Source: Ovis canadensis (Eukaryota; Chordata; Mammalia; Artiodactyla; Bovidae). From it: 64,000 nt of DNA. Each line of letters opens with the position of its first letter. Within the stretch, counting starts at the first letter, position 1. Positions 10,987-21,259 of this stretch are shown here, piece after piece. Under the pieces are notes generated by a model, which was not told the DNA's origin, searched no databases, and saw only the letters and a list, made by a program, of their open reading frames with translations. The position numbers were made by a program, and so were the translations under genes. Where the stretch lies: NCBI RefSeq assembly GCF_042477335.2, contig NC_091255.1:30172501-30236500 (forward strand). The letters are read 5' to 3'.

Positions 10987-11190
10987 AGGGTTAGCAAACT
11001 ACAACCTACGGGCCAATCACTGTCCACCCCCATGTTATTATAAATAAAGTTTTATTGGAGCACAGTCATACTCCTTTGTGTATTGTCTATAGCTCCTTTG
11101 TGCTACAACAACAGAGCTAAGGAGTTGCAACAGAGTCCGCATGGCCTGGAAAGAGCTGAGACGACCAGGATTATTACTATTACTCTTACT
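10987..11190 (+). mobile_element. hAT-Charlie non-autonomous element (MER20-like)
   Basis: The text 'gggttagcaaactacaac', 'aaataaagttttattgg' and 'tattgtctatagctccttt' is that of the roughly 220-bp hAT element I know as MER20. The family name is from memory; the class is fairly secure. Confidence 0.65.
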
Positions 11191-11344
11191 ATTTGCAGTT
11201 TGTTTTTAGTAGCAATTCCTGAAGGGTACAAATTTGCTTATTTCCTGCTTTGAAAGAGTATTTGCAATCTACTGTCAGACTTGACACTTTTCCTTATGGC
11301 CCAGGGCACAGATATCATAAATAGAACTTGTGGAGAAATCCTTC

Positions 11345-11410
11345 TAAATCAGAGATTGACAGACTTTTTCTGTAAGAGACCAGATAGTAAATGTTTTCAG
11401 CACATTGAAA
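11345..11410 (-). mobile_element. MER20-like fragment, opposite orientation
   Basis: 'gacagactttttctgtaaga' and 'cagatagtaaatgttttcag' match the other end of the same hAT family, inverted relative to the copy at 10987. Either a second insertion or a rearranged piece of one element. Confidence 0.55.
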
Positions 11411-11699
11411 GTTGACCCAGCAGCCATCTGCCAGTGAGGGTGACAGAATGGGGATGCCTTGCGATGCCACCAAGGGCCAGACTGTGGCCGCTTGTGTCCT
11501 GGACACCCCAGCATGCTGTCGTCTCCAGGAAACGTGGAAGGAACTCTGAAATGACTGGGCTTAAGTTTCTGCCACTAGGCAGAATGGAAACAATGGAGAG
11601 ATGAAGTCAGATATAAAGGAAAAACCAGCAAACATTTCTTGCACACCTGTCTGGCCTAAGACTGTACACAGACATTACCCTTAATAAATATGTGTTTAG

Positions 11700-11812
11700 T
11701 GCACCTGTGGCTGATTCATGTCGATGTATGGCAAAAACCATCACAGTATTGTAATTATCCTCCAATTAAAATAAATTAATTTTAAAAATAAATAAATACA
11801 TGTTAAGTGGGA
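11700..11812 (+). mobile_element. Ruminant L1 3' tail
   Basis: 'ctgattcatgtcgatgtatg' and 'gtaattatcctccaattaaa' followed by an A-rich end match the L1 3' terminus of bovids. Confidence 0.75.
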
Positions 11813-12940
11813 CCATTGAACAGAATTTAATGCCAGAGACACAGCGTCAAGGGACGGGCAGACCCCAACACCCGCAGCCCCTCTGCCTCTCCCCGGAGGC
11901 TTTGAAGCCCCTGAAACTGTGCTTTGGAGAAGTTCAGTCCGAGGGAAAACTCCTGGAGGGGTTCTGAGTCATTCTTTTGATATTGCCCCTTGCCCCATGT
12001 TGCCAGCCCTGCTCACCTACACCCACATCCAGGGGTCCCACACTCCTATTCTCTGACCGCCCCCCACCCCAAACAGCTCATCCAGCATCCAGCAGGAGGA
12101 GAACCTGGAGAATCAGCAGGGCCTCCCTGCAAGCCCATTAAGCCGAGTGGAGTAAGCCCTGAGCTGGAGGCGGGGAGGAGCCCGGATGCCTCGGGTTTGC
12201 CATCCTCATGCTTCCTCCTTGATGAATTATTCATGTCCACAGCCAGGCAGCAGATCAATAATGCAGAAGGAGAAACCCTGGCAAGGCCCGGCTTCTAGCT
12301 GACCAGCCCTGCCCTGCAGCTCCAGGGAGGGACCCTCCAGCAGCGGGGCAAGGTGGGGAGGCTGGTGGGGGAGGCCATTCAGCTATGCCCGAGGCCTCAG
12401 AAACCCAACTGTTTTCAAGGCTCCAGGCTGGGATTGGGCAGCAAATAAAGCAGGAAGGGGGGAACTTCCACAATTTCCACACATCCTCTGCCTGCAGTGG
12501 GCCCATCTGATTATTCGTACAGGGGAACCATGTGTACCTGGGCCAACCTCGGGAATAGGAATTTCTGCCACAGCCCCAGGGTGCAAGAGGCACCACAGCT
12601 TCTCAAAATCCCTTCCTTATGCTTCCTGCAGGGTATTCATTTTGACTGCGAATAGAAGCTTCCATCAAAGCAGATTTAAAACACCTGCTTGTCTCCTCCA
12701 GCTCTGTGCAGGTTCCAGCAGGTGTGTGGGGTAGGGGTGGGGTGACAGGCTGGGGAGGGGAGTAGGGAATTGTGCTTTTGGGGCACACTCACCAACCACA
12801 CACATACCCATACCCACACTGGGCACATTTTCCACGCTGCAGGCTCACGGGCAAATTTAACAGAGCAAAGGGCTCGTGTGCCCACAGCCCAGAAAGCCAA
12901 ACTCTGACAGCGGGAGTTTGCAGCGAAGTCAAGGTTTATT
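11813..12940. other. Repeat-free intergenic block
   Basis: 1.1 kb without any SINE or LINE that I can see. The segment about 12210-12270 is TAAT/ATTA-rich in otherwise GC-rich DNA (for example 'gatgaattattcatg'), which can mark a conserved element. ORFs here overlap on both strands and are not recognised as protein. Confidence 0.35.
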
Positions 12941-13141
12941 GCTTCCCAGGTGGCTCAGTGGTAAAGAATCCACCTGCCGATGCAAGAGACGTGGGCTCAG
13001 TCCCTGAGGTGAGAAGATCCCCTGGAGGAGGAAATGGCAACCCACTCCAGGATTCTTGCCTGGAAATTTCTATGGACAGAGAGGCCTGGTGGGCATCAGT
13101 CCTTGGGCTCACAAAGAGTCCGACCCGATTGAGCACCCAGC
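12941..13141 (+). repeat. Bov-tA SINE
   Basis: Head 'ttcccaggtggctcagtggt' through to 'gagtccgacccgattgagc'. Confidence 0.92.
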
Positions 13142-13375
13142 CAAGGAGTGGGAGACAAGCCTCAGATCCACTCCAGTTTGGTCGTTGACTTCGTAGTTTT
13201 GTTTTGAAAGGGGAAGAACAAACTGGCTGGGGTTAATCATTGTCTTGTGACATTCCTTAATCACAGTTGCAGGAGTCGGCATGTCTCTAGTTTACGATTC
13301 TCAAGCCAGGCGATCCGTGGCTCGGGGGTTGGTGAGCTCTTCTTGCCCTGGAGAAACAGCCTGAGTCTACAGGTT

Positions 13376-13531
13376 AATGATAAGCTCTGCTGCTGCTGCT
13401 AAGTCGCTTCAATCGTGTCCGACTCTGTGCGACCCCATAGACGGCATTCCACGAGGCTCCCCCGTCCCTGAGATTCTCCAGGCAAGAACACTGGAGTGGG
13501 TTGCCATTTCCTTCTCCAAATGATAAGCTCT
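13376..13531 (-). repeat. Bov-A monomer SINE with 13-bp target-site duplication
   Basis: The inverted monomer (13389-13518) starts with its (ctg)n tail and is bracketed by the perfect direct repeat 'aatgataagctct' at 13376-13388 and 13519-13531. Intact flanks suggest a young insertion. Confidence 0.93.
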
Positions 13532-13871
13532 ACACCACCAATTTTAGTACATTTGCGTTGATATCTGCAAACAGCAGTCTGAGTCATCTGATTACTGGCC
13601 GATTTATGTTCGGTTAGCTCGGGACTCAGGTCAGAGGGTCAAGAAATGAAAAAGGTTTTGGGGAGAGAGTGATCATAAATTCAGTAAGGGAATTCGGTTT
13701 AAGAGGGGACTCACTTCACAAATACTCTGGGAAGCAGAGTGAAGACCTTTTTTGCTATGAGACCCCCCCTAACTTATCAGGGGGTTCTCTCAATGTCCTT
13801 CTCTTGGCTTCTCAGTATTGCCTAGATTTTCTCCATCGGTTTCAATAGATTTTTGAAAGAAAGGAATGAAA
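13532..13871. other. Unique intergenic DNA
   Basis: Nothing recognised. Confidence 0.45.
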
Positions 13872-13988
13872 ATGGAAATTCCCTGGCAGCCTAATGGTTA
13901 GATCTCCGTAGTCTCACTACTAAGGGCCTGAGTTCAATTCCTGGTCAGGGAACTAAGATCCTGCAAGCCAAAGGAAAGGAAAACAATT
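13872..13988 (+). repeat. CHR-type SINE
   Basis: Head 'gaaattccctggcagcctaa', B-box 'gagttcaattcctggtcagg' and A-rich end. Confidence 0.85.
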
Positions 13989-14254
13989 TATTATTTTTAG
14001 AGGGAATATAAAAGACCACCCCACCAGAAGATACTGCCACGGGGTAGACTGCAGCCAAGCTGACCCACTTGACCCAGCTTCAGGCGTCTAACCCTCAGCG
14101 TCCTCAACTTCAGCAAACATGAACCCCTGGGGATCTTGTGAAAGGGCAGAGATTCCGGTCAGGGTGTGGTCACAGCATCTGCATCTCTGACCACTCCTGG
14201 TGATGCCCATTAACGCTGAGTGGTGAGGCTTGAGAGCCCTGTGGCTCCCACCTC

Positions 14255-14405
14255 AGATGACTACTGGGGTCACCTGGAAAGCTTTAACAACTCCGAAGTT
14301 CAGGCCACACCACAGACCACTTAAACCTGATTCACTGGGAATGGAAGCCAGGCACCAACACCACCCAAGCTCCCGGGTGATTCCAGTGAACCGTCTGGCT
14401 TTAGA
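14255..14405 (+). mobile_element. MER5-like hAT fragment
   Basis: 'actactggggtcacctgg' with 'caggccacaccacagacc' and 'gggtgattccagtga' resembles MER5 non-autonomous hAT elements. Diverged; family name tentative. A weaker similar stretch lies at 14110-14230. Confidence 0.5.
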
Positions 14406-15239
14406 AGCTCACTCATAGACCTTCTCAGCTCACCCTGTTACCTGGAGACTGGGGACCAGAAAGGCTGTGGCTGAAAAGGCGACTCGGCCAGGGACTGAAG
14501 GTTTAAGGCCTGAGCCAGCGAGCTCTCCTGGGCAGGTGGGGTGGTCTCCGGCAGTGGGTCCGTGAGAGGAAGGTCAGGCTGGGGCTGGAGGGGAGCAGGG
14601 TCTCCAAGGCTAGCCTGGGTGCCCTTCTAGATTCTAGGTGCTCTTCCAGCTGCAGCGTTGCCCATCTATGTCCAGCCCTTGTGGTTCACCAGGACACACC
14701 ACTGAACCTCCGCCAGCCCTGCGGGTGTGCAGAGCACAGCACCAGCCTGTTCACAGGTGATGAGTCCAGGTTCAGAGAGGACACAGCCGTCTGCGACCTG
14801 AGGCCTTCTGCATTCTGCATTGTGGAAGCTGCAGCTTTTCCCTTGCTGAATCTCAGACACGTGTCCCCATCCATTTTAAAGTTTCTAAAGCTGGGTAGTG
14901 TCTGAAAAACTGATGGCCATAAAGACTTTCAGATCACCAAGCCAGGCAGTAAAGTGACACACGGCACCACATGGAGAAGGTATCTGGATACCTGCGTGTG
15001 ATTAAATGGGCAGCCGTTCACTGGTGGCATTTCATCCTAATTTGGACCCCCCAGGTAGTGCTCAAAATGCCTTTGAAAAGATCACATGCAATGCTGAAGC
15101 AAAAAGCTGAAGAGAAATGTGGCCATCACATACCAGGCAGTACACGTAAAGGATGCTGAAATATCCACCTCCCTTGGAACGGCTCGCAGACTCTCTAAGG
15201 CGGGAGAGGAAGCTCACATCAGCAAAGCTTCCATGACTG
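14406..15239. other. Unique intergenic DNA
   Basis: No repeat or coding ORF that I recognise. Confidence 0.45.
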
Positions 15240-15640
15240 TCCTGCCTCGTGGGTTCCTGACTCTATGACCTTGGACAAATCACTTGGCCTTGCTCAGCTT
15301 CATTTTCTTCTTAGGAAAATGGGATGACACACCTCATGGGGAGTAATGTGAGGATTAAATGAGATGTATGTGTCTGTGTGTGTTCAATTGTGTCCAACTC
15401 TTTGCAAGCCCATGGATTGCAGCCCACCAGGCTCCTCTGTCGATGGGATTTCCCAGGCAAGAATACTGGAGCAGGTTGCCATCTCTCCCTCCAGGGGATC
15501 TTCCCCTCCCAGGGATCGAACCCAAATCTCCTGCATTGGCAGGCGTATTCGTTACCACTGAGCCACCTGGGAAGCCCCACAAAATGAGACAATTGGCACA
15601 AAACACAGAGCCCAGCACCCAGCACATGAGAAGTGCTCCC
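15240..15640 (+). repeat. MIR SINE split by a Bov-tA
   Basis: The left half (15240-15364) has the MIR core 'gaccttggacaaatcacttg' and 'gtgaggattaaatgaga'. The right half (15582-15640) continues with 'gcccagcacccagcacatga'. The 8-base 'aaatgaga' at 15357-15364 recurs at 15582-15589, marking the insertion point. Confidence 0.85.
15365..15581 (-). repeat. Bov-tA SINE nested in MIR
   Basis: Inverted full-length element ending on the plus strand in 'gagccacctgggaagcccc'. Sits inside the MIR with an 8-base target duplication. Confidence 0.94.
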
Positions 15641-16129
15641 CTGGACCCTGGTCTAGCTGGAAAGAATTTCCCCAAGGAGATGCAGCTAATAAGTGCAGGG
15701 GCAGGATTTGAACCCAGGCAGACTAGTCCCAACTCCCACCGCCTGGGCTGCCCTGTGGGTCCTGGGGCTCTCTCTGCTTACCTGCCCCGCCCTAGTGCGA
15801 TGCCCTTCCCTCCCCCTTCCCCCAGCCTCTTGCCCTCAGTATAAACAGCTTACCGGGGTCACGTGGCAAGTCCTCCCTTTCCTGCTGACTCCCCAGCCCA
15901 GTGGTTCTGCCTACACCCAGCTCCCCACTCCTAAAGCCCTTGCCCCCTTCCACCATCAAGCAGTCATCCTGGAAATAGATTCTCCCTGCGCACCCTGCCC
16001 CCTACCACACACACAACTAACTCACCTTCTTTCCATGGGGCTCTACTCTCCAGGCAGCAGAGATGGCAGCAAGAAGCCAACTTTGGGGTCAGATCTAGGG
16101 ACACAGTTCACCAACATTTCTTCACTACC

Positions 16130-16255
16130 TTCTGTATGGCCAAGTCCTGTGTGACCCAGGTCGGGTGTCTGAACCTCTCTGAGCCTTGGTTTACCAGCCT
16201 GAACCCCAAGATAACACTAGTAACTCCCTCAGATGGCCATGTGGATTCATCAGGG
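16130..16255 (+). repeat. MIR SINE
   Basis: 'tcctgtgtgacccaggtc' and 'ctgaacctctctgagccttg' are MIR core words. Confidence 0.7.
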
Positions 16256-16508
16256 ATTGCAAAATGTCCAGCACAGCCTCCTGACCTCCTCTTCAACTCC
16301 TGAGGTCTTTGTCCAGAAGGAACAGCCAAGGAAAGACCAGCACTCCCTGGAGAACTCAGTCTAGGCGAGGGCAAATGGCTTGCGCAAGGGAATGCTTCAT
16401 GCCGGCAACAGAGCCCCTGGATTGCCAGGCTCCCCAGTGCCCCCCAATTTGTTTGGAGCCCCTTGAGCCCAGCAGCACAAACACACAGGTCCTTGATGGG
16501 CAGTCAGC

Positions 16509-16514
16509 TTTATT
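16509..16514 (-). terminator. TRARG1: Distal polyadenylation signal of TRARG1
   Basis: AATAAA on the minus strand. It lies about 2.6 kb beyond the TRARG1 stop codon at the far end of a SINE-free stretch, as expected for the distal end of a long 3' UTR. Cleavage would fall roughly at 16480-16500. The signal is seen; its use is inferred. Confidence 0.65.
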
Positions 16515-18769
16515 CCTTTCCATGCAGAGAAATACAGAGACGAGAACTGGTAAGTGGGGGCTGGTGGGGGTGGGGCTTGCTGTTCCCTAGGGGGCCTGGG
16601 CAGGGACTGGTTCAGCACCACAAGCCAGGGGACCACGGTGTTCATGCAGCCAGTGCTGGACCCACGATGGAGCTGGGAGGCAGGGCCACTGTCCCTTCGT
16701 CTTCACCAAGGCCTGGGGATGTCAGGTGCCCTGTGGGTGAGGGGCAATGAGGAGCTTCTCTTCCAGTCTTACTTCCAAAGGGTTTCCTGTCCTCAGATCC
16801 TTGGCTCCTCTTTTCCAGAAGGGCTAGCCTCTTGGGGCCTCTGAGCTACACTCTTGGTATGAGTAGAAAACTCGAGTCATTCTTGCCCAAATGGAAGGGT
16901 GCTCCTGCAGCTGTCTGCAGCAGCTTCTCTCTTTCTCTCTGATTCTGGGTTTGGAGGAGGAGCCAGTGAGGGTCTGCTTTCATGGGTATGAGTATGGACA
17001 GCGGGAAAGGGTGTGTGTGATGGTCCCAGAGCACACAGAGGCCAGAGCCCTGCCTCTGCCCATGAGACCACGCCTAAGCAGTCTCGTTCACTGCTGTCGT
17101 CTCCCTGGGGGGCTGAAGCTGGGGACCCCTTGGGGCCTACCAGGAGACACTCACTCATGACCCCTCCTTCCAGAGCTGGGGCCTGTGAATGTCAGATTCA
17201 CAGACCACCTAACTCCCCTGGCCTGAACTCGAAAGTGACACAAAGACCCTGGGCTCATCCCCGTCCTTCCCCAACAAACAGGGGCATCCCTGTTTTGGCT
17301 TCAAAGGTCCCATGAAGCAGATCCAGGAGGCCCCTCCTTTAGGGGCGAGAGAGGCTGGGGTTATTCCCAGGTGGGGCACTGACGCAGGAATGCCAGCCCC
17401 AGAGGGATCTACACAGTATTCCTGGGCCCTGAACCCGCCCTTCAATTCCCCTCCATCACACAGGCCCTCCTAGAAGGCTCAGAGCGGCACCCAGGACCCA
17501 GAGCTCCTCCCGGAAGACAGAGCCTCTAACAGTCTCCCTCCCCAGGAACCTCTGAGGAGGGTGTGAGAGACAGGCAGGAGCCCTAAAAGGAGGCATGAGG
17601 GTGCTGATCAGGTGCAGAGAAAACATGCTCAGCCAACTTGGAGCCAATCTACCCTGCCAGCCTCCTGGAACCCTGGCTACTAGGCAGGGCATCCTGGGGG
17701 TGGGGGGAGCCCAGAGCATCACATTACCCAGGGCTTGGGGGCTGCAGTCAGCAGGGAGAGTGGGAGCAGGAAAGACCTAGGGGGAAGTCTGAGGGGCCCT
17801 GCTTCACTCTGGTGTCCCATTAGGTCCTGAGACACAGGCCACGGTGTCCAGGCCCCTGATTCTGGGCATGTGTGTTCTCAAGCCCAGGGTTCCTGAAGAC
17901 AGGACCCTTCAGCCAGGCTCTTCCCTCTCTCTTGAAATTCTCTAGAACCAGCAAACAACAAACCTTCATAAAAACTCTTGGACCCACATCCCTAAAGGAG
18001 GCAGAGACATCCCAAAGGGCCTGGGAGGCTATAGGAATTTCCCCCAGGAGTGGTCCCAGGGCTGGCTCCGGGGAAAGCCTTTGCTGTTAGTGGCTGGTCA
18101 GAGGGGCAGTTGGGGTGGGAGCTGGGAGCCATGCCCGCCTGAGCCACTCTGCGTGAGGACCTTCAGCCCCTGTGCACAGGGACCCTGAGCCCCTCCACAT
18201 GGAACACTGAGTTTGTGCCCCAACCAGGTGGTCCCTGAATGTGAGCTCAGGCCTGAGTTCCTCTTCACTAGCCAACCTGGAGATGGAATCAGGGCCCTGG
18301 GAGTTCTTGATTGGTGCCCCAGACTGCAGCCCAGGTCGGGAACAAGAGGCAGACTCAGGTCATACTGGGAGATGTTCTGGGACCGGGCTTCTCAACCGAG
18401 ATGCTCCTGAGGCTGAAATGTTTGAGAAGAGGTCCATGGGTCATGCTGTCCGCATTTCTGTCTCTACCAGCACTCCTGGTGGTGCCCTCATCCTGTGATG
18501 AAGGATTTAAGGGTGGCTGTTGCCTCTTTCCAGGACAGCTACATGTCCCATGTGTCCGAGGGGTTCCAGGGCAGGTGCTAAGCAGCAGTTCAGCCTCTGA
18601 GCTCAGGGCACCGGCTGAGATTGTTGCAGGCATGTGGCACAAGGCATGCAGACCGTCTTTTTTTCATCCCACCTCAAGAAAAATAGAAAAGATAAAGTCT
18701 GTGTCTTTGCTCTTGGTCGTCAGACACACAGGGACTCTCTCCCCACCGTGGTCTCACTGGCGGGAGTGG

Positions 18770-18775
18770 TTTATT
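18770..18775 (-). terminator. TRARG1: Proximal polyadenylation signal of TRARG1
   Basis: AATAAA on the minus strand about 320 bases after the stop codon. Could produce a short 3' UTR isoform alongside the distal site near 16.5 kb. Usage is not visible from sequence. Confidence 0.4.
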
Positions 18776-19096
18776 CTCACTCTGGCAGTATATGCCTGCT
18801 TGGCCAGTCCCAGGAAACCACGGGGATGAGAAACCAACCAGAACCCCGGGGGTTAAAACACCGGGACGTGCCCAGGAGACTGGACCACATTATTCATCTG
18901 TTTCAGAGTCCTTTTCCTTTCCTTTCTTCCTCTCATTTTTCGCCATTTGATATGGGCTAGCAATGGGGTGACTTGGGGGTTTCCCTCCAAGTTTGTGCTT
19001 TTCGAGCTGGGGGATCGTCCTGTCCTCCGTGAGGCGTGTGGGTGGAGCTCTTCAACGGGCTGGGGCCGCCTCTGCTTGCGCGCTCCCGAGTTAGTT

Positions 19097-19110
19097 TCAT
19101 TTCTTCGGAA
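19097..19110 (-). CDS. TRARG1: TRARG1 coding exon 3 (last 14 coding bases)
   Basis: Preceded on the minus strand by a polypyrimidine tract and acceptor 'ttcttttctttacag' (ending at 19111). The exon begins TT, which completes the split codon G|TT left by exon 2, and then reads CCG AAG AAA TGA. This adds V-P-K-K and stop, against V-Q-K-K in the human protein as I remember it. Such a short coding part would be missed by ORF searches; the support is the exact phase match, the good acceptor and the conserved C-terminal lysines. The rest of the exon is 3' UTR. Confidence 0.88.
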
Positions 19111-19411
19111 CTGTAAAGAAAAGAACAGTGATAGAAGGACGGAGCTCAGAACACAGGATCTCCCGGTCCCTTTTTGGAGGATTTGGGTTTTTGATTCCTA
19201 GGGGAAAATGGTAACAGAGGTGATTCGGTTTGAGGTTCCGGGTGGAAGTAAACTCCTGCCAAGGAGAGAACTGGAGTCTCAGTGATTGTTTCAGAAGTGG
19301 GCCCAGTGACCCCTGAGGCTAGACCCACTCCTGCTTGAATGTTTTAGTGAAAGCTAAACAGTCCCCTTGCAAATTTGAGTTCAGCAGTTGTTACTTGCCA
19401 TGGAATGTAAC

Positions 19412-19618
19412 ACAGGCTTCCCCGGTGCCTCAGATGGTAAAGAATCCACCTGCCAATACAGGAGACCCAGGTTTGATCCCTGGTCTGGAAGATCTCCCAG
19501 AGAAGGGAATGGCAACCCTCTCCAGTATTCTTCCCTGGAGAACCCCATGGACTATGGTGGGCTTACCGCTTATGTGTCTGCAGAGTCAGACACAACTGAG
19601 CATCTAACACTAACACAC
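19412..19618 (+). repeat. Bov-tA SINE in TRARG1 intron 2
   Basis: Head 'ggcttccccggtgcctcaga' to 'gagtcagacacaactgagc'. Antisense to the host gene. Confidence 0.93.
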
Positions 19619-19911
19619 ATGGAAAGGGTCATGGGTCAGCTTCAAGCGGAGCAAGACAGGGAGACTGAGGCGCTGGAAAGCGATGCTGAGGCTCGTGCCC
19701 TGGGCTAGTGGGCTCCCGCCTCGCAGGGACCTGCATGCCTCTCAAACTTTGTGGAACATGCTTCTGCTCAAACAGGTGAAGGAGGGGACCTGTATTTTTG
19801 AACCCAGGCCAGCTGATTACAAACCTGAACTCTTCCCTCTCATATGAAGCCATGACCCTACAGCCAAATCTCAGGATTTCTGCCCCAAGATGAACACTCT
19901 ATATTCTAGGC

Positions 19912-20065
19912 CAGTACCTCCCAAACTTTAATGATGAGGTTGGGAATCTTGCTACAGTGCAGATTTTTATTCGGCAGGTCTGGGTGGGGAATGAGATTCT
20001 ATATTTACAACCTGTTCCCAGTATCAGCAGCCAAGCTGCTGGTCCATAGAGCACAGGTGGTGGCG
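19912..20065 (+). mobile_element. MER5A-like hAT element in TRARG1 intron 2
   Basis: 'cagtacctcccaaacttta', 'ggcaggtctgggtgggga' and 'gccaagctgctggtccata' follow the MER5A layout. Diverged. Confidence 0.65.
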
Positions 20066-20369
20066 CAAGGTCTTTAGGGGAAAAGCGTAGGTCGGTCACT
20101 AAAGGGGCAGAGATGGTTGGAGGCTTCCAATACGAGTGTGTGATTAGAGGGAAATGGACAATACTGACCTGCAGAGCCCAGAAATTCTCAAAGCTGCTGG
20201 GCTTTGTGAGTAGCACATTTGTAAAGGTTGGTCACCTTGCTTGGATAGCTTGCCTGGACCACCTTTGGGTGTTCCTGAAAGTCTCACTTCCTGACTTCTA
20301 GCACAGGCACGGTTTACTTCCAGTAAGACCTGACTGTCTCAGCAGGGATGCTGTGTGGCAAGCCCCCAG

Positions 20370-20560
20370 GTTACAAGTCAGAGTCACTTGCGCTATCTCA
20401 GGTGATGCTCACAAAAGCCTCTGTGCTGGAAGTGTCTTCCTCCCACTTTTGACATAAAAAACCCCAAGGCTCAACCAGGCAGACCCTGGTGCAGGACCAT
20501 CAGAGCCGAGACTGGAACTTGTGGCCTCTGCCTCCTGGGCCTGTGCTCTTCCCATGACCT
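20370..20560 (-). repeat. Possible MIR, highly diverged
   Basis: Only scattered MIR-like words ('caggtgatgctcacaaaag', 'gagactggaacttgtggcc') in the expected order. Weak. Confidence 0.35.
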
Positions 20561-20763
20561 TTCCTGGTGATCTACTCTCCGGCCATTGGAGAGTCAGAAA
20601 GCCAGTCCCACTCAGCCGGTCCCTGCAGGAGACTGCAGAGCTTGCTTTTCTGGGGTGTGAGGTGAAGGCTGTGGCGCCCACATGCTCTTACCCTCCTCCC
20701 CACCACCACCCCTGTCCCGGGTGGTCCTCACACCAAGGGAGCCAGGGTGCCGCTGGGCCTCAC

Positions 20764-20896
20764 CTGCAAAGTTGACAGTCACAGCCACGATGATGATGAT
20801 GATCCCCATGATGATGAAGGTGATGCTGAGCATCCCGGCCAGGCGGCCCAGCCTCCGGGCCCCATCCAGATCCCCCTGTTGCACGCTGCTTCGAGA
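20764..20896 (-). CDS. TRARG1: TRARG1 coding exon 2 (second membrane segment)
   Basis: 133 bp, bounded by acceptor 'ctctctctacag' (ending at 20897) and donor CAG|GTGAGG (from 20763). It encodes residues 130-173 and the first base of codon 174: the conserved cytosolic loop SRSSVQQGDLDGARRLGRLA, then a hydrophobic helix of about 22 residues (about 150-172) ending VNFA. In the CD225/dispanin family the loop between the two hydrophobic segments is the most conserved part; the double R-R/L-G-R pattern is present. The helix contains five consecutive isoleucines from an (ATC)5 run. The exon starts in phase 0 exactly where exon 1 stops. Confidence 0.95.
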
Positions 20897-21145
20897 CTGT
20901 AGAGAGAGGGTGGTAGAAACCCTGTCCTCAGCAGCCTTGCAGGGGCCCCCTTGCCTGAGCCGCCGAACACGTCCCGGTCCCCGCTGCAGCCCACACTTGA
21001 GCAGCTCCCCTAGGGGAGAGGCAGAGGCCTCCTTCAGGAGAAATGGCCTGGACTCAAGTGGCCAGACCTCTTGTGGGGATCCCTAACCAATCTTGCCCAT
21101 TGTTGGCTTGGGACAGCTGGAAACATAACCGAGCAATGCCGGGCA

Positions 21146-21259
21146 TTATCTCAGGATCTTAGTTCCCCAACCAGAGATGGAACCCATGCCCCCTGCAGTG
21201 GAAGCACAGAGTCTTAACCACTGGACTTCCAGGGAAGTCCCCAGGGTGTTATCTCAGGA
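21146..21259 (-). repeat. CHR-type SINE with 11-bp target-site duplication
   Basis: Inverted CHR body (21157-21248) between direct repeats 'ttatctcagga' at 21146-21156 and 21249-21259. Lies in TRARG1 intron 1 in the same orientation as the gene. Confidence 0.9.

Larger units (their letters stand above)
16490..19096 (-). other. TRARG1: TRARG1 3' untranslated region (long form)
   Basis: Directly follows the TRARG1 stop codon. Over about 2.6 kb there is no Bov-tA, CHR or BovB insertion, whereas the flanks carry them every 1-2 kb; this depletion fits transcribed sequence under constraint. ORFs on the plus strand here (for example 18311-18829) have no recognisable protein content and are antisense shadows. 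A proximal AATAAA at 18770-18775 would give a short form of about 340 bases. Confidence 0.65.

Noticed and set aside
15359-15844. 161-codon ORF
   Set aside because: First half is translated Bov-tA SINE; the rest is unrecognised.
18311-18829. 172-codon plus-strand ORF
   Set aside because: Lies antisense in the TRARG1 3' UTR with no recognisable protein content.
20612-20763. Read-through C-terminus of TRARG1 exon 2
   Set aside because: A good donor (CAG|GTGAGG) and a matching short exon 3 give the conserved terminus instead.
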